Part shown: positions 11,701 to 26,700 of the stretch, piece after piece
How positions within the stretch are numbered: the first letter of the stretch is position 1
How the letters are laid out: every line of letters begins with the position of its first letter
Assembly: GCA_964019695.1 (NCBI GenBank)
Contig: CAXHUL010000540.1
Coordinates: 62,001-126,000, forward strand
Source: Loripinus fragilis
Lineage: Eukaryota > Mollusca > Bivalvia > Lucinida > Lucinidae
DNA length: 64,000 bases
Direction: 5' to 3'
Program-made: the position numbers and the translations under genes
Notes under the pieces: model-generated
What the model saw: the letters and a program-made list of their open reading frames with translations, nothing else
What the model was told of the DNA's origin: nothing
Databases searched by the model: none

Positions 11701-14700
11701 ATACCAGTAAAATGCATTTAAGCCTCCCCCTCTCCCGTGGCTTATGCTGATGTCCGTTCTGAGGCGGTGGTTCTGTTGTTGTTGGTTTATTGTTTAGTGT
11801 TGCTCCCGATGTTTTGGGGGTTCTGTATTTTGTCACTGTTTTGTTATGCAGTACTTAGTGTCCTTTCTAGTTTTGCAATCATCTTGATGGGGAAGTGAGA
11901 GAGTTAGTTGCTTTACTTATTGTCTGTCTGATGTTTTGTGACTGATAATGTTCTGTGGCTCTTCCTCACAGTGTCGTGGGCTGGTCTGTAGTGTGTAAAT
12001 GTGGTATATCCTGATCATAGTCACTTACTTTTTACAAATGAAAGCTAATCAAGATGCTATAAAAAATTAAAAAAAGATCTTTAAATAACCTTACATAATT
12101 GCATTAGATTCTCTTCAACTCGTTTTGCAGGTATTGCCCAGAAAACAGAACTCATTAGCGGCAACATTACAACCGACTTGGCCTGGGACAGATTTTACAG
12201 CTATGACAGTCCTAAAATCTACAAGTAAGTAACGTTTACTTTGAACCTTTCAGCTGAAATAACATATTCAGGATATGTCCATTATATAAATTGAGGGTCA
12301 CAGGCCCTAATTTCCAAAAGTATTGTATTTTTCTCCGAATACTGATTTTGTCTTAGCAAACAGACACTGATGACATGCCGCATAATGTTTGCTAAAGTAC
12401 CAGTTTCACACTGGTAAATGTATACGTCGATTTGGTGGTATTTACGCGTATTGCCGGTACTTCATAGACCGGAAGTGGTAGATGCCATATGCTTAAAGGA
12501 CTATAGACTTCAATAATGTTTAAGTATTCAGTATGTGCATGGCGATTTATGTAAGCATTTAGGAATAGATTCGAGTACCGATCATCCAGATCGGTACTCG
12601 AATCTATCCCTAAATGCTTACATAAATCGCCATGTGCATGCCAAATACTTAAAAATGATCTAATTCTATAGTCCTTTAGGCATATGGCATGTTTTTCTAT
12701 ATAGTATTAACACCAATATCTACCACTTCCGGTCTATGAAGTACCGGCAATACGTGTAAATACCACCAAATCGACGTATACATTTACAAGTGTGAGTTTA
12801 GGGGTGTCTGGTCCACAAAGGGTTAAAGGTCTTATTTTCTCAAGATCAACACTGATAATCATTCACCAGGCCTCGAGGTTATAAAACCTGAGTTCATTCT
12901 CAGACTCAAAATAAAGCGCAATGACTGGCTCCTTGCGTACACGTGTCCGTAAGCAGCCAATCAATGCGCTTTATTTTGAGTCTGAGACTGTACTCAAGTT
13001 TTATAACCTCGAGGCCAGGACCTGTTAGGGGGAATTAGTCTCTAGGTCTCACCAGAGTAGTAAACTTAGCAACACAATCATCCACAATTTCAGCAGAGAA
13101 AATTACAGATTCTGGGATGGTGTTCCAATTCCTGATAGTCTGTGGAAAGAATCTGCCTTTATAAATATCTGTGCCAGCTGTAGGTGTCTGTAATTCCATT
13201 GAGTTGTTGTTTCTTCCGCTCTGGGTTAAGGGGATGTTGTCTGGCTTTATCTTTTAGACTTTTGTATAATTGGATGAGCATATTGCCTTTCTTCTTTTTC
13301 TTGGGGGATTCCCATTTTGATTGCCCAAGATTGCCAGTCATACTCCTAGTGTCATACTAGTAGTTGTATTTCACTTTACACAAGAAAGGCAGGGCGCTTT
13401 GTGCGCACTTTCTAAGTAGTCTTGAAGAAAACCTTGTGGATCCCAAACTAAACTATCATACTCCAAGACTGGACACACTAGTCATTTATAAGCTGCTTCC
13501 TTTGCGTCTTGGAGACAGGCTATATAATTTTTGCCTTAGCAAACCAAGGGTTCTGTTAGCCTTTGTGCATATATTGCTAAGATGTGTATTCCATCTCAAA
13601 TCCTCTATAATTGTTACTACTTTGTATTTGTATTTGTCAACACTTTGAAGAACAGTACCCTCTAAATTGTAACAAGCAATGCTTGTTTGGTTCGTTTCAT
13701 TGTCAGCTGCATCAAATTGCAATTGACGTGTTGAAATCTCATAACCCATTCCTTTGCCCAGGCTCCTAGTTGGTCAATGTCATGCAGAAGTTTCACTGTG
13801 GCCTCCTTTTCCTCAATTTTACGATAGCAGGCACAACCACCTGTAAAAGGCTTATTATTGACTCAATATATGTTGAGATGCTGTTATATACAATGAGAAT
13901 AGCAAAGGACCAAGAACGGATACCTGACGAAACTGGGGCCCAATCTGACTTCACTCCATTTACAACAACTGGCTTTTGTTTAAAGCATAGGAAAGAGTCT
14001 ATCCATTTCAACATTGCTCCACCCATTCCGTAACTGAAAAGTTTACCTTTAAGGAGTTCATGAGGCTTGTATCGAAGCCCTTTTGAGGACTGGAAAAATA
14101 GTAAGTGAGTATGATCAGGAAATACCACAATCACAAACTGCAGACAACCCCGTGGCACCTTGCGGAAGAGCACAACCATCAGAGACACCAGGAAGACAAA
14201 TTAAGCAAAGCAATCAGCTCTCTCTTCCCCATCCAGATGATTGCAATACTAGAATGGACATAAAGTAACGTAAAACAAAACATAGAACAATTACAGACTC
14301 CCACAATGGAAGTAACAATAAACAAAAAGCCAACAACAACAGAACCACCGCCTTAGAACGGACAGCAGCCTAAGCCACCAGAGGGCTTAAATGCATTTTA
14401 CTGGTACCAAATCTTTACTGGAAACCCGTTAAGGTGTACTAAGGCAAACAGTGATTACCATAATGCGGCTTTTCATCAGGATCTGCACTGTTTGCTTAAG
14501 AAAACATCAAACTTCAGAGAAAGAAATAATTATATATTTTACAATGGGATATATTGACTTTATTGTATATGGCTTCTCGTATATACATGTATGGAAAATA
14601 TCATTGGTCTTAAACAGGTTAAATACAATTAAAGGATAAGCTATTCAGCCTAAAATGACCACATTCTACACCAGTTTTGTATAAAGTATCATATTACAAC

Positions 14701-17700
14701 GGCCCAATAACCCAAACAGCTAAAATGTGCAATAAAATAATATTAGCTTGCACTATTTATTTTGCTTTCTATTTACTGTGCGTCTGCAGCATATAGACAT
14801 AAAAATATTTTGCATAATGCCAGAAATGGATAATTGAGGTGTTTCAAGTTATAAGTATAATGTTCCATGTCATATTGACATAAATGCCCATTTATGCAAT
14901 GTAATTGTTAATTTCGAGATATGTGAAGGGATGGTGATATTTAGCATATATTGTAAGACTCCAGTATTGTAAAAATGTATTTAGAAGACTTTGAAAAACA
15001 GGTTACGGTCACACAACCTGTGTGAAGATTTTGACATAGAAAATAGATACAATGTCAAATAGAAAATAGATACAATGTCAAATGATCATTAGAAATAATT
15101 TTATGGTTTATTCCATTCAAATAAGTGCAAGGTAACAATAAAAATAGAAAATCTAAGGCACTGAAATATGTGCCAACATTGTCATACAACTCAGCAACAA
15201 CGTTAACGTTGATTCCTACTTAATGTAAACTTATTACAATTAAGGATTGAAATGCAGATATTTAGCTTGAACTGGATGATACAAAACATTAGGCTTTTTA
15301 ATGTCTTTGAAGTCCAAAGGGCTTCTTAGAGACATTAAAACGCTAATGTTTTGCATCATCCAGTGCAAGCTAAAAATCTGCATTTCAATCCTTGTATTTA
15401 CATTTTATATTATCAATCCAAAATACTTAATTATCTTCCACCCAAATTATCCTTGAAAAATGAATTATTTTATTTGTAACGGAGGTGTTGCAACAGCCAG
15501 CGAAGAAAAGTCCTGTACATATCGTCATGGCGATACGTGAATGACGTCACGCAAATATTGATAAACAAAGAAATCTATTGGTTGACGTTGACGTTACTTC
15601 ACCTAGAGGTGCGGCCTAGACCGAGTGACTGCTCAATGTTTTGCATGTGAAATGCAAGCAGCTAGAAATATGGTTTCATCAAAGGCTGCTACATTGAGAA
15701 TGTAAATATTTCAAAATAAAAGTAAAGGTTAATATAACATACATTTGTCAGAAGTAACGTTAAGAAAATCACTCTGGCCTGGTTGTTGTATAGAGGGAAA
15801 ATTCACAACTAATGGATCAATGCATTGATAGATGTCTGAAAAGACAAAACATTTTGAAACAGAAACCCATCTTACAAAATCGATCAGAATATATTAATAT
15901 TTGAAGATTTTAATAAAGCACAGTTGTTTTTGAAATATAAGACGCATCGCAATTCCAAATACTCGTAGCATTACAATTTAAAACACCATAGTAGATGATG
16001 CACTCTCCTTTGCATGTGTAAGCTATGTGAGTAATGTAGAGAAAGAAACGAGAAAAGTATTCAAAACGATTTTCAATGTATATATTACATCTCACAGAAT
16101 CGTAAATGATTTGTAAAAATGGTTATAGGTTAATTTTGTTATAAAGCAGTTTATTGTTTTCACGTTGTTTACGTCGCTTTTTCTCAGATTAACCCTCAGT
16201 ATGAATTGCGTTGAAAAATGATTTTTTTTTCTATTTCAGCTTCCAAGATCCAATTGTGATGAGCCCAGGGGATGAGGTGGTTACTACATGCACCTACAGA
16301 TCAACCTCTAGAACAGTTACTACATATTATGGTGAATCAACGAGTGCAGAAATGTGCTTTGCTTTCTTGGTTTACTACCCTAAAGAGAACATGAAACGCA
16401 CATGTAAGTGTGTCACACATCCATCCAAGCCTTAGATAAATAGAGGATATTTACTTTTTTCAGGTGAATGCCAAATATATTTCATCGAGAGCAGTGAAAA
16501 AAATCAGTACTTTCATGAGTGCGTAGCACGAGTGAAAATGCTGATATTTTCACCACACGAGATATACATATTATATATATTTTGTATTTGCCGTAAAAAA
16601 GTAAATTTTCTTTTTATTTTATATTCAACGGAAATACAGAAATCACAACCTTACTTTTTACTTGGTCGTTTCTCGTTCGATTTGACTTTTGCAGTGTGTT
16701 TACTGGGTATAATATTGGGTGCAAACATAGATTGCACCTAGAAAATGGCTTAGAATCATATTTTAACGAATAGAACGCAAGAAATCAGGATTTAAAGAAA
16801 GTCTATTGAGTGTGCCTTACGGTAGGCGTCACGTGCAAACTGGCGCTACACCTGGTCAAACCGTGGCGTCATTATGTTTGATGTTGACGTCACAACATGC
16901 GTAGCGTTATTTTTGACAAAAATACTTCACTTAAAACCTTATTTTAAAAAATCCCAGTCACAAAATTGCCAAGAAAGCCTTGTTTTGCTACAGTTCTATT
17001 CTATTCTACAGTGAAAATGTAAATCGTATCAGTCACTAGTGAAAAAATACGATATTTTTTCACTGTAGTAAAATACCGATTTTACTCACATTTGATATGC
17101 ATTGAATTCACTGCTTGTGATAAAATAAACGTTTTATCATATGACGTCGCGTCTGGGAGTGAAATAACGCCATGCAATAAAATCCACTAGTGGTTTATAG
17201 ATTTACGGGAAACGTTATGACGTCCATAACAATGTTGCGTACATAATGACAAAATCATAACGTTTTTACGCCAGAAATGAGATTTCAAAGTATTTGTCAT
17301 ATGATAAATAGAATCTAACATTCGTGCCCTTGTGTTATTGAATGTATTAAACTCGTTGCGGAAAAGAGATAAAATGCTCAGGCAAGCCTCGCATTTTATC
17401 TCTTTTCCCCAACTCGATTAATAAATTCAATAAAACATGAGCACTCATGTAAGATCCTCTTTTTTCTAATGTGTGCACCCTCTGGTCTTTCCAACAGCAC
17501 TTACACCCTCTACCACAGCCTTTTCATTAACTTTAAAAGTAGGAGGCTGAAAACCTCAAGTAGAATGCAGATTGCATAGTGATTAAAAATATGTAGGTGC
17601 CATTCAGCTTATACAGCTACAAATAGAAAAGGCAATCTAGATTATTGAAAACTTGAGTGTTTCAAGCTTAGCTATTAATATACTCTTCAGAGAGTGATAA

Positions 17701-20700
17701 CAAAGGCACTGATCACAGTGTCCAGATGTATATCTTTGCTTGTAAAGACCGTTTTTTCTTAAGGTTATGAATATGCAAAATGAATTGTGAAACTTAAGGG
17801 GGTATATCTTTCAAAAGCTCATACTTGCATGAATTTTTTCCTGTATAAACAAAAAAAATGATTTTTTATCAAAGAGACGAATACCTTTCGCCACATTAAT
17901 GTAAGGACAATTTATACATCTCACATAGATTACTTCACGCCCCAACATACAGCTTTTGAGCAATCCACAGCATGCTTATCAGTCTTTTTATAGTCACTTC
18001 CTGGTTTGATACCATTTGCAATATTGTGACACACTGGGTGAACGTTAAAAACAGCTGCATGAACATGAGCTACAATTATCCGACTACAATATTTAGAAGC
18101 ATTTTCGCCCAAAATGTACAAATTTCTGGGAGAAAAATATATATTTACAATTTTTGCTGATTAACTATTCAAGGTCAAAATGAATAATTGTAAATAATAC
18201 CAGAAATACATATATGTTGGGTCAGAATACTTCTAAATATCGTAGTCAGATAACTGTAGTTCATGTAATGCAACTGTTTTTTCTAAAGTTCACCCAGCGT
18301 GTCACAATATTGTTAACGATATCAAACTTGGAAGTGACTCCAAAGAGACTGATAAGCATGCTGTGGATTGCTCAAAAGCTGTATGTTGGTGCGTAAAGTG
18401 ATCTATATAAAATGTATAAATTGTTCATACAACAATGTGCCTAAAGGTATCCGTCTCCTTGATAAAAAAAAACATTTTTTGTTTATACAGGAAAAATTTC
18501 ATGCAAGTAAGAGCTTTTGAAAGATATATCCCCTTAAATGTTTTTATTATTTATAAAAAAAAAGTGAAAAATCTTACAGTTACTAGCAACACAGAATAGC
18601 CAATATACATGTAAGTATTAGAATAGTGAACATTCACCTGAGTTTGTTGAATAAACTATATTTTATCCCACTTTACCTTTACTTTAGTCAAATGCTTTTA
18701 ATCATTTATCATTTTAGAGCTATAAATCAGTTTAATTGTTTTTTACTATCCTGTCAAACAATGGTTTGATCACAGTACAATTATTAGTAATAGGGTATTG
18801 TGGTATAGAGAAAGGTCTTTTGATATCAAGTTTACCAGGCAAGGCTTCGAGAACACTTGTTATATCGCGAGGCTTGTCCTTCTCGAAGCTGATCCTGGTA
18901 AACTTGAAATCAAAAGACAAGAGCCGGGTATTCTATTTATCAGTTTACAAGTTGGTTTACTCTTCAAACTAGCGATTATGACGTAATTACCGATTTTCGT
19001 GTCGATGCAACGTAATTATTGGCTGCATTCTAAAAGTGCATCGTCCTGTTCACACATTTTGACACTTACAGTGCGTTTCTTTGACCAGTTTTATTAAGGC
19101 AAATTTATTGTTGGTCACAAATCAATCGCATTGTAGATTGAGATAAGAGATGAGGGATTAAGAGACAGCATGTGCTTTGTTTAATGGATAATCCAGTCTT
19201 GAACTTCAAATGTTTAAAATATTTCTCCCATTTAATATATACCTTCATATGAGAAACTTTCATTGAATGTGTGAATAGGTAAAAATTTTCTCAAAGTTTG
19301 AAATATAAAATTCTGAAAATGTTACCGAAAACAATACGAAATTTAGTGCACAATGCGTACATTGTATCCCATGCTTTATGTGAAATATTTATATATTATA
19401 TAAAATACTTATATATGAAATTTACCTTTTTTATGCACACCTTTTGCTCAATGTATTCAAAATGTTTAGAGTTTCAATTTTGTATTATTCTGTTTCAAAT
19501 GAATGAAAGTAATGATTCATCAATTGCATTTCTTTCTTAAAGCTGCATAATCTGTAACTTTTGATATTTTCATTTTAAAAATAATGTTTCTATTTTTCAA
19601 GAACACAGTAAAAATACTAAAATAATATTAACAAATTATTAGTGCCAAAACAATAGCATTTATGTTAAAATTTAACTGTCTAGAATTATTGTAGGGACGC
19701 AAATAATTACAAACAAAAGAAATACACCTGTTTTTATAAGATAATTCACTTTTTCATGCAGTTTTCAACTGTAGAAATTAGATTTTTGTGACAACATAAC
19801 TTTATTCTACATTTGCAAATGATTTAAAAAGAAAATATTTTTTTCGAAAAATGTTCATATTTACAGAGTATGCAGCTTTAAATAATGCTAATAATCCATT
19901 AAGTAATAAAAGTAAGTAAGGGTGCAAAGATCGGGAATCGATACAATCAAGTACCACACCTGACCCAGGATTCCAATGGGAAAGTCACAAAAAGTAACCC
20001 ACCATAGCAAATTTAGAGCAAGATGTTTTGTAAAAATAAACTTTCCTTATAGAACAACCAACCCCTAGGCTGTGATACTCTAGTATTTTCTTCCTTTTCA
20101 TACACCAATGTACAATTTTTACTATGAATCGTCCATCACTGGTAAATGTATACGTCGATTTGGTGGTATTTACGCGTATTGCCGGTACTTCATAGACAGG
20201 AAGTGGTAGATATCGGTGTTAATACAATATAGAAAAATATGCCATATGCCTAAAGGACTATAGAATTAGATCCTTTTTAAGTATTCGGCATTCACATGGC
20301 GATTTATGTAAGCATTTAGGAATAGATTCGAGTACCGATCTGGATGATCGGTACTCGAATCTATTTCTAAATGCTTACATAAATCGCCATGCACGTACTG
20401 AATACTTAAAAAGGATCTAACTCTATAGTCCTTTAGGCATATGGCGTGTTTTTTGTTCTATATAGTATTAACACCAATATCTGTCACTTCCGGTCTATGA
20501 AGTACCGGCAATACGCGTAAATACCACCAAATCGATGTATACATTTACCAGTGTGAAATATCGCAGGCGCGAAAACACATGTGAATTTTCCTGTTAACGG
20601 TCAGATTATTGATTGTGACATTACCTAAAGGGTTCAGGGTGTTGTTTTTAGTAAAATCGATGGTAGATATAGCTATTTGTTTTGGTGCTTTTAACTTCAT

Positions 20701-23700
20701 ATTACTTTTTCTTATCTTTTAAGACTGCACACAAACAATGAATATAGGAACGTGTGACTGGTATGGTGGCACTGTTGATGGATGTGACTTAGGAAAAATA
20801 TTTAATATGAAGTAAGTAAATTATTTGGGTCTTTCTATCCAATCTCAGGCCACTATCGGCCCACCAGCAAAATGTCATTTAAATGTCATTTCGCTGATGG
20901 GCCTGTAGTGATCCGCTGTTATATTATATATGCTTCTTGGGCCATTGCTAAAAGAATATGTTTACACGCAGGCAGCAAACGGTCTCTGACCATAACTTGA
21001 ATGATGTTTTGCTGGTGGGCCGGTTTATGCCCAAATTTTATCTGTTTGTTTGATTTCGTCACGTGAGTAAATAATTTGAGTTTCATGTATTCACCCAGCC
21101 AGCAAACAGTCTCCCCCCACCATCAGCCCCAATCTGAACTGCCTCGGCCGATTCCGCGAAATTCTGTGGAATCAGACCACGGATGAACATCAAGGATCTA
21201 CTTTTATAACGCATGTGATAACGTGACGCTGACGTTATATAACATGACGCTGACGTCACAGAAACTATGTTAACACAATAACAAGTTTGATTGCAGCAAA
21301 CATGCCGTTAAATGATGTTTATGTTTTTTCAATAAAATATCGCTATAGCGATATTTTATTGAAAAAACATAATACCATTTATTCTGCTGATTAAACTTTT
21401 CCGACAATCAGAATAATCGATTTTGATAAAGCTGAACGCCCATGCTACAGAACTTATTTTCCATACGCTTGTTCCGGCTAACAAAATGGAGCTTTTTGGT
21501 ACATAGTTCTACGCGTAATGCTCCTTACATACACCCGAGCCATGATTCAATTCTCGAATTGTGGCGGACTTTCCCGAATGCATCAGCCCACCATTCTAAT
21601 GTCGTTTCCCACTGGCAGATCGATAGTGGCACACTTTTATAAATATGCTAACTGGACAGGAATCAATGATATCGTTGCGTAAGTCACTATAATGAGTCAT
21701 CATCGCAAGTAATCTCTGATCTCACCAGGGCTTATCAGTAGGTAGAACACAAACCAACCAGCTCAGCTACATTCATTAATTAGCACCTTGAATAGTTTGA
21801 TGAATCACGTATGATTACCTATTATACTGTTAGATTACCAGAAAATGACATAAGTGTTGAGCAGGCTGTGTCTTTATTGCTTAAAGAGTTCTACACTAAT
21901 CGAAAGTTCTTACTGACTAGTCTTAAAACCAGTCTTCTAGAAAACTACATATTTTTGACAAACGAAAATTGTATCACAAAGTACAAAAACAATTTTATAT
22001 TGATTTCTCATGTTTATTCCTGAAATGACATGTTTTCTTACTGTATCAAATCGGTCGGGACGAATTTCATTAATAAACCTCGATTATTGTCTGCTTTTAA
22101 AATATGCAAATGATCGGTTAGAACTTTCGATTAGTGTATATCTGTGGCCAATTTGATGTCATGTACAGATTATTAACCCTAAAAACGCCAATCACAACAA
22201 ATTCGTCTGCTTTTGTCTCTGCTGAAAGGTTTTGGAATCCTTTGGCAAACAGTGTTCACCAGATCAGACTGCTCTTATATGAGCAGTCTGATCTGGATTC
22301 ACACTATTTACCCCTTACATAAGTCAAATAATGTTAGCAAAAATATGCGGCAGATGATTTTTGGCAAACGCTTTAAGGATTAAGGTATTTTGATGCCACT
22401 TCCATTGTTAAAGGATTTAGTGAGCTTTCTTTCAGGGTACTCGGATGTTAGTGGTTTGTTAAGTACTTGTACACTTGTAATTTTACAGGCACCCAGAAAC
22501 TCAAGCAATGTACAGTGCAGTTTGGAACAACTGCATTTCTGGCAAATGTCAATTAGAATGTCTGAAAGTTGTCCGAGAACTCAAAAGGCACCCATGTTTA
22601 TCTGGAGACTTTGCGAAATGGAACAGGTACAGAGCCNNNNNNNNNNNNNNNNNNNNNNNGGTCCTTTCCAGACAAAGGTCAGACGAAGACATATTAACAT
22701 ATCGGTATAAACAAGAAATATCTTGAAAAAAGATATTCGGCGGCTCTCAAATACTGACGATAAACGCAACCAAATTCGCTGGTTAAGGCGAATTTCCCAT
22801 CTACCCCTTTGCATGCTGGAATCTAAAACCAGCGAAGTTGTGGTCCTGTTTCTGTCTCTCTTTTGCTTGGTTGTGTGCACATCTAACTCTTTTCGCTGAG
22901 CGATATGCATCTGAATCTTTTTTTTTAATTTTAGGCATTCACCAGCAAGGGTTTGGGAACAATGTTTCAAGTTCTAAGTTTTTAGGAAAATTGGGGGTGT
23001 TGACAATAAATTAATGTAAAATTAAACGTTCACTAAAACAAACCGAACACTAGAAAAGAACATAGCCAGGATCGAGGAATAAATACATGTAGGATTCAAA
23101 ACTGATCGACACCCAGTAAGCACGTACAATCGGGCCATTATCGGCCCGCCACTGAAACGCCATCCGAATGACATTTTGCTGGCAGACCGATAGTGGCCCG
23201 AGTTTGGATGCTGGCTGACCCATGTGCGGATCCAGGAATTTTAGCCAGGGTGGTCCAGGCCCGACTGCCAGAAAACAGCTCTGACAACGGTTTTTGTCTT
23301 TTTTTTGTCCTCAACTTTTACAGTTTTACAGTGGCTTTTCAATGGTTTATTTCAAAGAAAACTATAATTTTACAAGGTTTCCGGGGGGGGGGGAGGGGTG
23401 TCCAACCTATTCCGGGGGGGGGGGGGGCTGGAGGTCCAAATGCTAATCCTAGAAACCCATAGAACTTTTGATTTTCCAGGAGAGGGTGCGGACCCTATAT
23501 CCCCCTCTGGATCCGCACATGTGACCATTTAAGAGGGTCTGGATGGGAGGGGTCTGGTATTCACTATTCATTAAAAATTTAGCCCATTATTCATCTCATT
23601 AAAATTTTGGGTTATTCATTAAAATAAGACCAATTATTCATTAAAAGCAAGAAAGGTGGCAAAGAAATCTGATTATTCACTTTCATTAGTTTTTTCTTCA

Positions 23701-26700
23701 ATTCATTTAAAATATAGGAATATTCATTATTTTTTAGGCCCCAATTATTCACTATTCATTATTTTTTTGTTCATTATTCACTATAAAAAGGCCATTATTC
23801 ACTAATCATTATACCCCGTCCAGACCCTCATTTAACTACTCGTAATTGATAGAAGAGACTTTACCGATAGTTACACTGTTCTTGTACAATGTACGAAAAT
23901 GCATATGCCGGCTAGGGCAAGCTCAATCGCCTGAACCCAAAGGTTACGTGCAAATTTCTGATTAATTTGACGCCATTGTAATGGAACAAATTAAATTCAC
24001 TTGTTAAGTTGTTTTTTTAGAAATCAATGGTTTATATTCACCATTTTGGGACAATGACACATACCCCTGGAATTGGGAATTTTAGCGCGAAAACGCCTAC
24101 AATTGAGAATTTTTAGTGTTGTTAGCTTTATTGTCAAATCATGAAACACATCATATTTAATCTGAATTTAGCTGTACTGTTAACTTGCATGATGTATTAT
24201 ATGAGACTGCGCAATGTTGAATATTACCAGGGCTACCACTCATATTTTGAGGGTATATAGGGCAAAATGTAGAGGGCACAATTTTTAGAGGGTACATGGG
24301 CCCTAGAAAATTCCGACAGCTAAGCATTTTGAAAGCGCAGAGTAGGCTTTGATTTCCTATTAACTGCTTAAAGTGATTCTGCAAACCCACCCTAAACAAA
24401 TTTGAGCAGGGCTCCCCTTTACATCATTTGCATGAAAATGACTAAGTCAACACACTGAAAAAAACATTTGGCAGGGGTTCCCTTATACATTATGACTTTC
24501 CGTTCACCCCATCCCTTTCCCCAGCCAACATAAAATGCGAATAAATTAGAAAAACTGAAGAAGTGGGATGGGGCACTTGGTACTACAGAAGCTTACACCA
24601 AAGTACCAGCTCCTTCAGGTGTGTCATTTTTGACCAAGGAAGTGAAAAATAAAAAAGAAGAAAAAATGATCAGACTGGAACCCAGGCTATACTTACAGGG
24701 AAATTACCTGTTGAAGCAAAGAAGTAAACCACGGCTGATATGCCGATCGTTAGAGGGCACAACACCCTAGGGCCCTTATAATGCAACGAGAGGATTTACA
24801 GCGTAGTAGCACGACTGATATGCCGATAGTCGAGTCGGTTGAAAATGTCAAATGAACAAACTATTTTAAACACAATTTACTCAACAAAACGATGATTTTT
24901 TCTTTGATATTTTCCGACTTGAAATTGGGAATTTTTCATCCAAACATAGGAGAAAAGAAACGTTTTGGCATTGGGAATATAACCGTATAACGGCCAAAAA
25001 AGACTATTGTCGAAATTTATGAAACAGACTATAATCATGTCCAGATATGGGAATTGGAAAAGTTACAAATATTTTATTTAAATAGCGTAATATTACTGTA
25101 AAGTCCTTTCGGATTTAGTGGATTATTTTATAATGCACTTCTTTACTGTGCGCAATGCATGTAAACAATGATAGTGACAGCAATTTACAAATACTGTACA
25201 TCGGGGGTTGACCTATATTCGAGATAAGGTCGTTTATACATTTGCATTTTTAGACCCAGTGCACAGACTGGTTCTCTACCATTTACATGTATATTTTCAA
25301 GTTTAGTTTCATGTTTAGTAAGATTGTATGGACATTCTGAGTAACAACCAATGAGAACATCTTTTTCCAGTCGGTGTGATGAATATTACAATTTAAAAAT
25401 GCTTCTGATTGGTGAATAATTTAGATCTAAAGCGATAATAGAACGGCGGCAAGCCGCCGTAAAAAAGAACAAGTTAACTATTACATTAAGGAATTAATTA
25501 CAACAACACTCAGCATCGACGAATCCCTTTGGTGCTTAGTATGCATATTTTAATGCCGCGAACCAGGACAATTTTAAAAATTTGAAAATTTGCCGTTTGT
25601 AACGATGTCAACTAGGGAAAAAAGGACGCATTATCGCTAGAACTCCTTTTGAAATCATGCATTTGTACTAATACATTGACATATATTATTGGTTTCCTAC
25701 AGTTTACATGGTGATAACGCATTATTATTCAGAACAAGGCAATTCAAGAAATATGTCTCAAATTGGCATGAAAAAAGCTCTTCAACTGCTTTTTAAGTCC
25801 ATTCACTGACCTTTTTCTCATTAACAGTGTAATCTTTTAGGGCTTTTAACTGTTCTCTGTGTTTTTGAATTTACCACGTCTCAGTCAACAGTTTTCAGTA
25901 ATGTCGAGACGGTTCCTCATTGGTTTAATCAGTACTAAGCAGAGGATAAAGTGTCTTTCTTAAGGACACAACGCAGCACCTCCTTAGAGGCTCGAACCCA
26001 AAATCCCTCGACCCCGAGTCAAGCACTCTAGCACTGAGCCACCACGCTCCTCTGTAGATGTTAGAGTCTACAGAATCCAGCTTAATTAATATCTCTCGCA
26101 CATATAACTGTATATTGAATCATCCTCTCAGAGCTTTTCTAATAGGAAACACGAACAGTGGTATAGATATGCTCAGGTAAGGCATCCCAACGCCAAAGTC
26201 TGCCAAAATTTAATACTTACATACTAAATACTATTATAAAGCTAAATCTGAACTTTTGCTGCCAAATCTGAACTCATTTGCATTCTATGTTATATAAACT
26301 GCATGTCTTTAAAGACGACACATAGATAAAACAAAAATACTGCCTTCATCTCAGCCACTGATTTCGATAACAGATCAGGAATTTTAGCGGATAACGTTGA
26401 TGACAGTTCGAGATAGCGCAATACACCTGATGGTCTAGTGGTTTTATTCGTTTAAGCTATTTCCGTAAAAGGTCACCGAGGGGCCATTCCTGGCAAACTG
26501 CTTTTATTTTTTTTACCATTGATTTCAGGGGATAATACTTATAGTATCATTAGCCGCAGGACGTTACGCCTCTGGCGGTCATGTTTTTGGTTTGACTCGA
26601 ATAAGTAAAACTTCTAAAGCCCAAGTATGTTCTTGGATATTGCAATTTCTGTTTCTTGAAAGTAATAATGACGCATTACCAAAAGAAGGAGATTGCTTCG

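Noticed and set aside
22390..22970. ORFs crossing the N run
   Set aside because: They cross an assembly gap; only exon F within them has family support, in a different frame from the first.
23193..23462. Glycine-rich ORF
   Set aside because: It is driven by poly-G runs in an inverted-repeat element.
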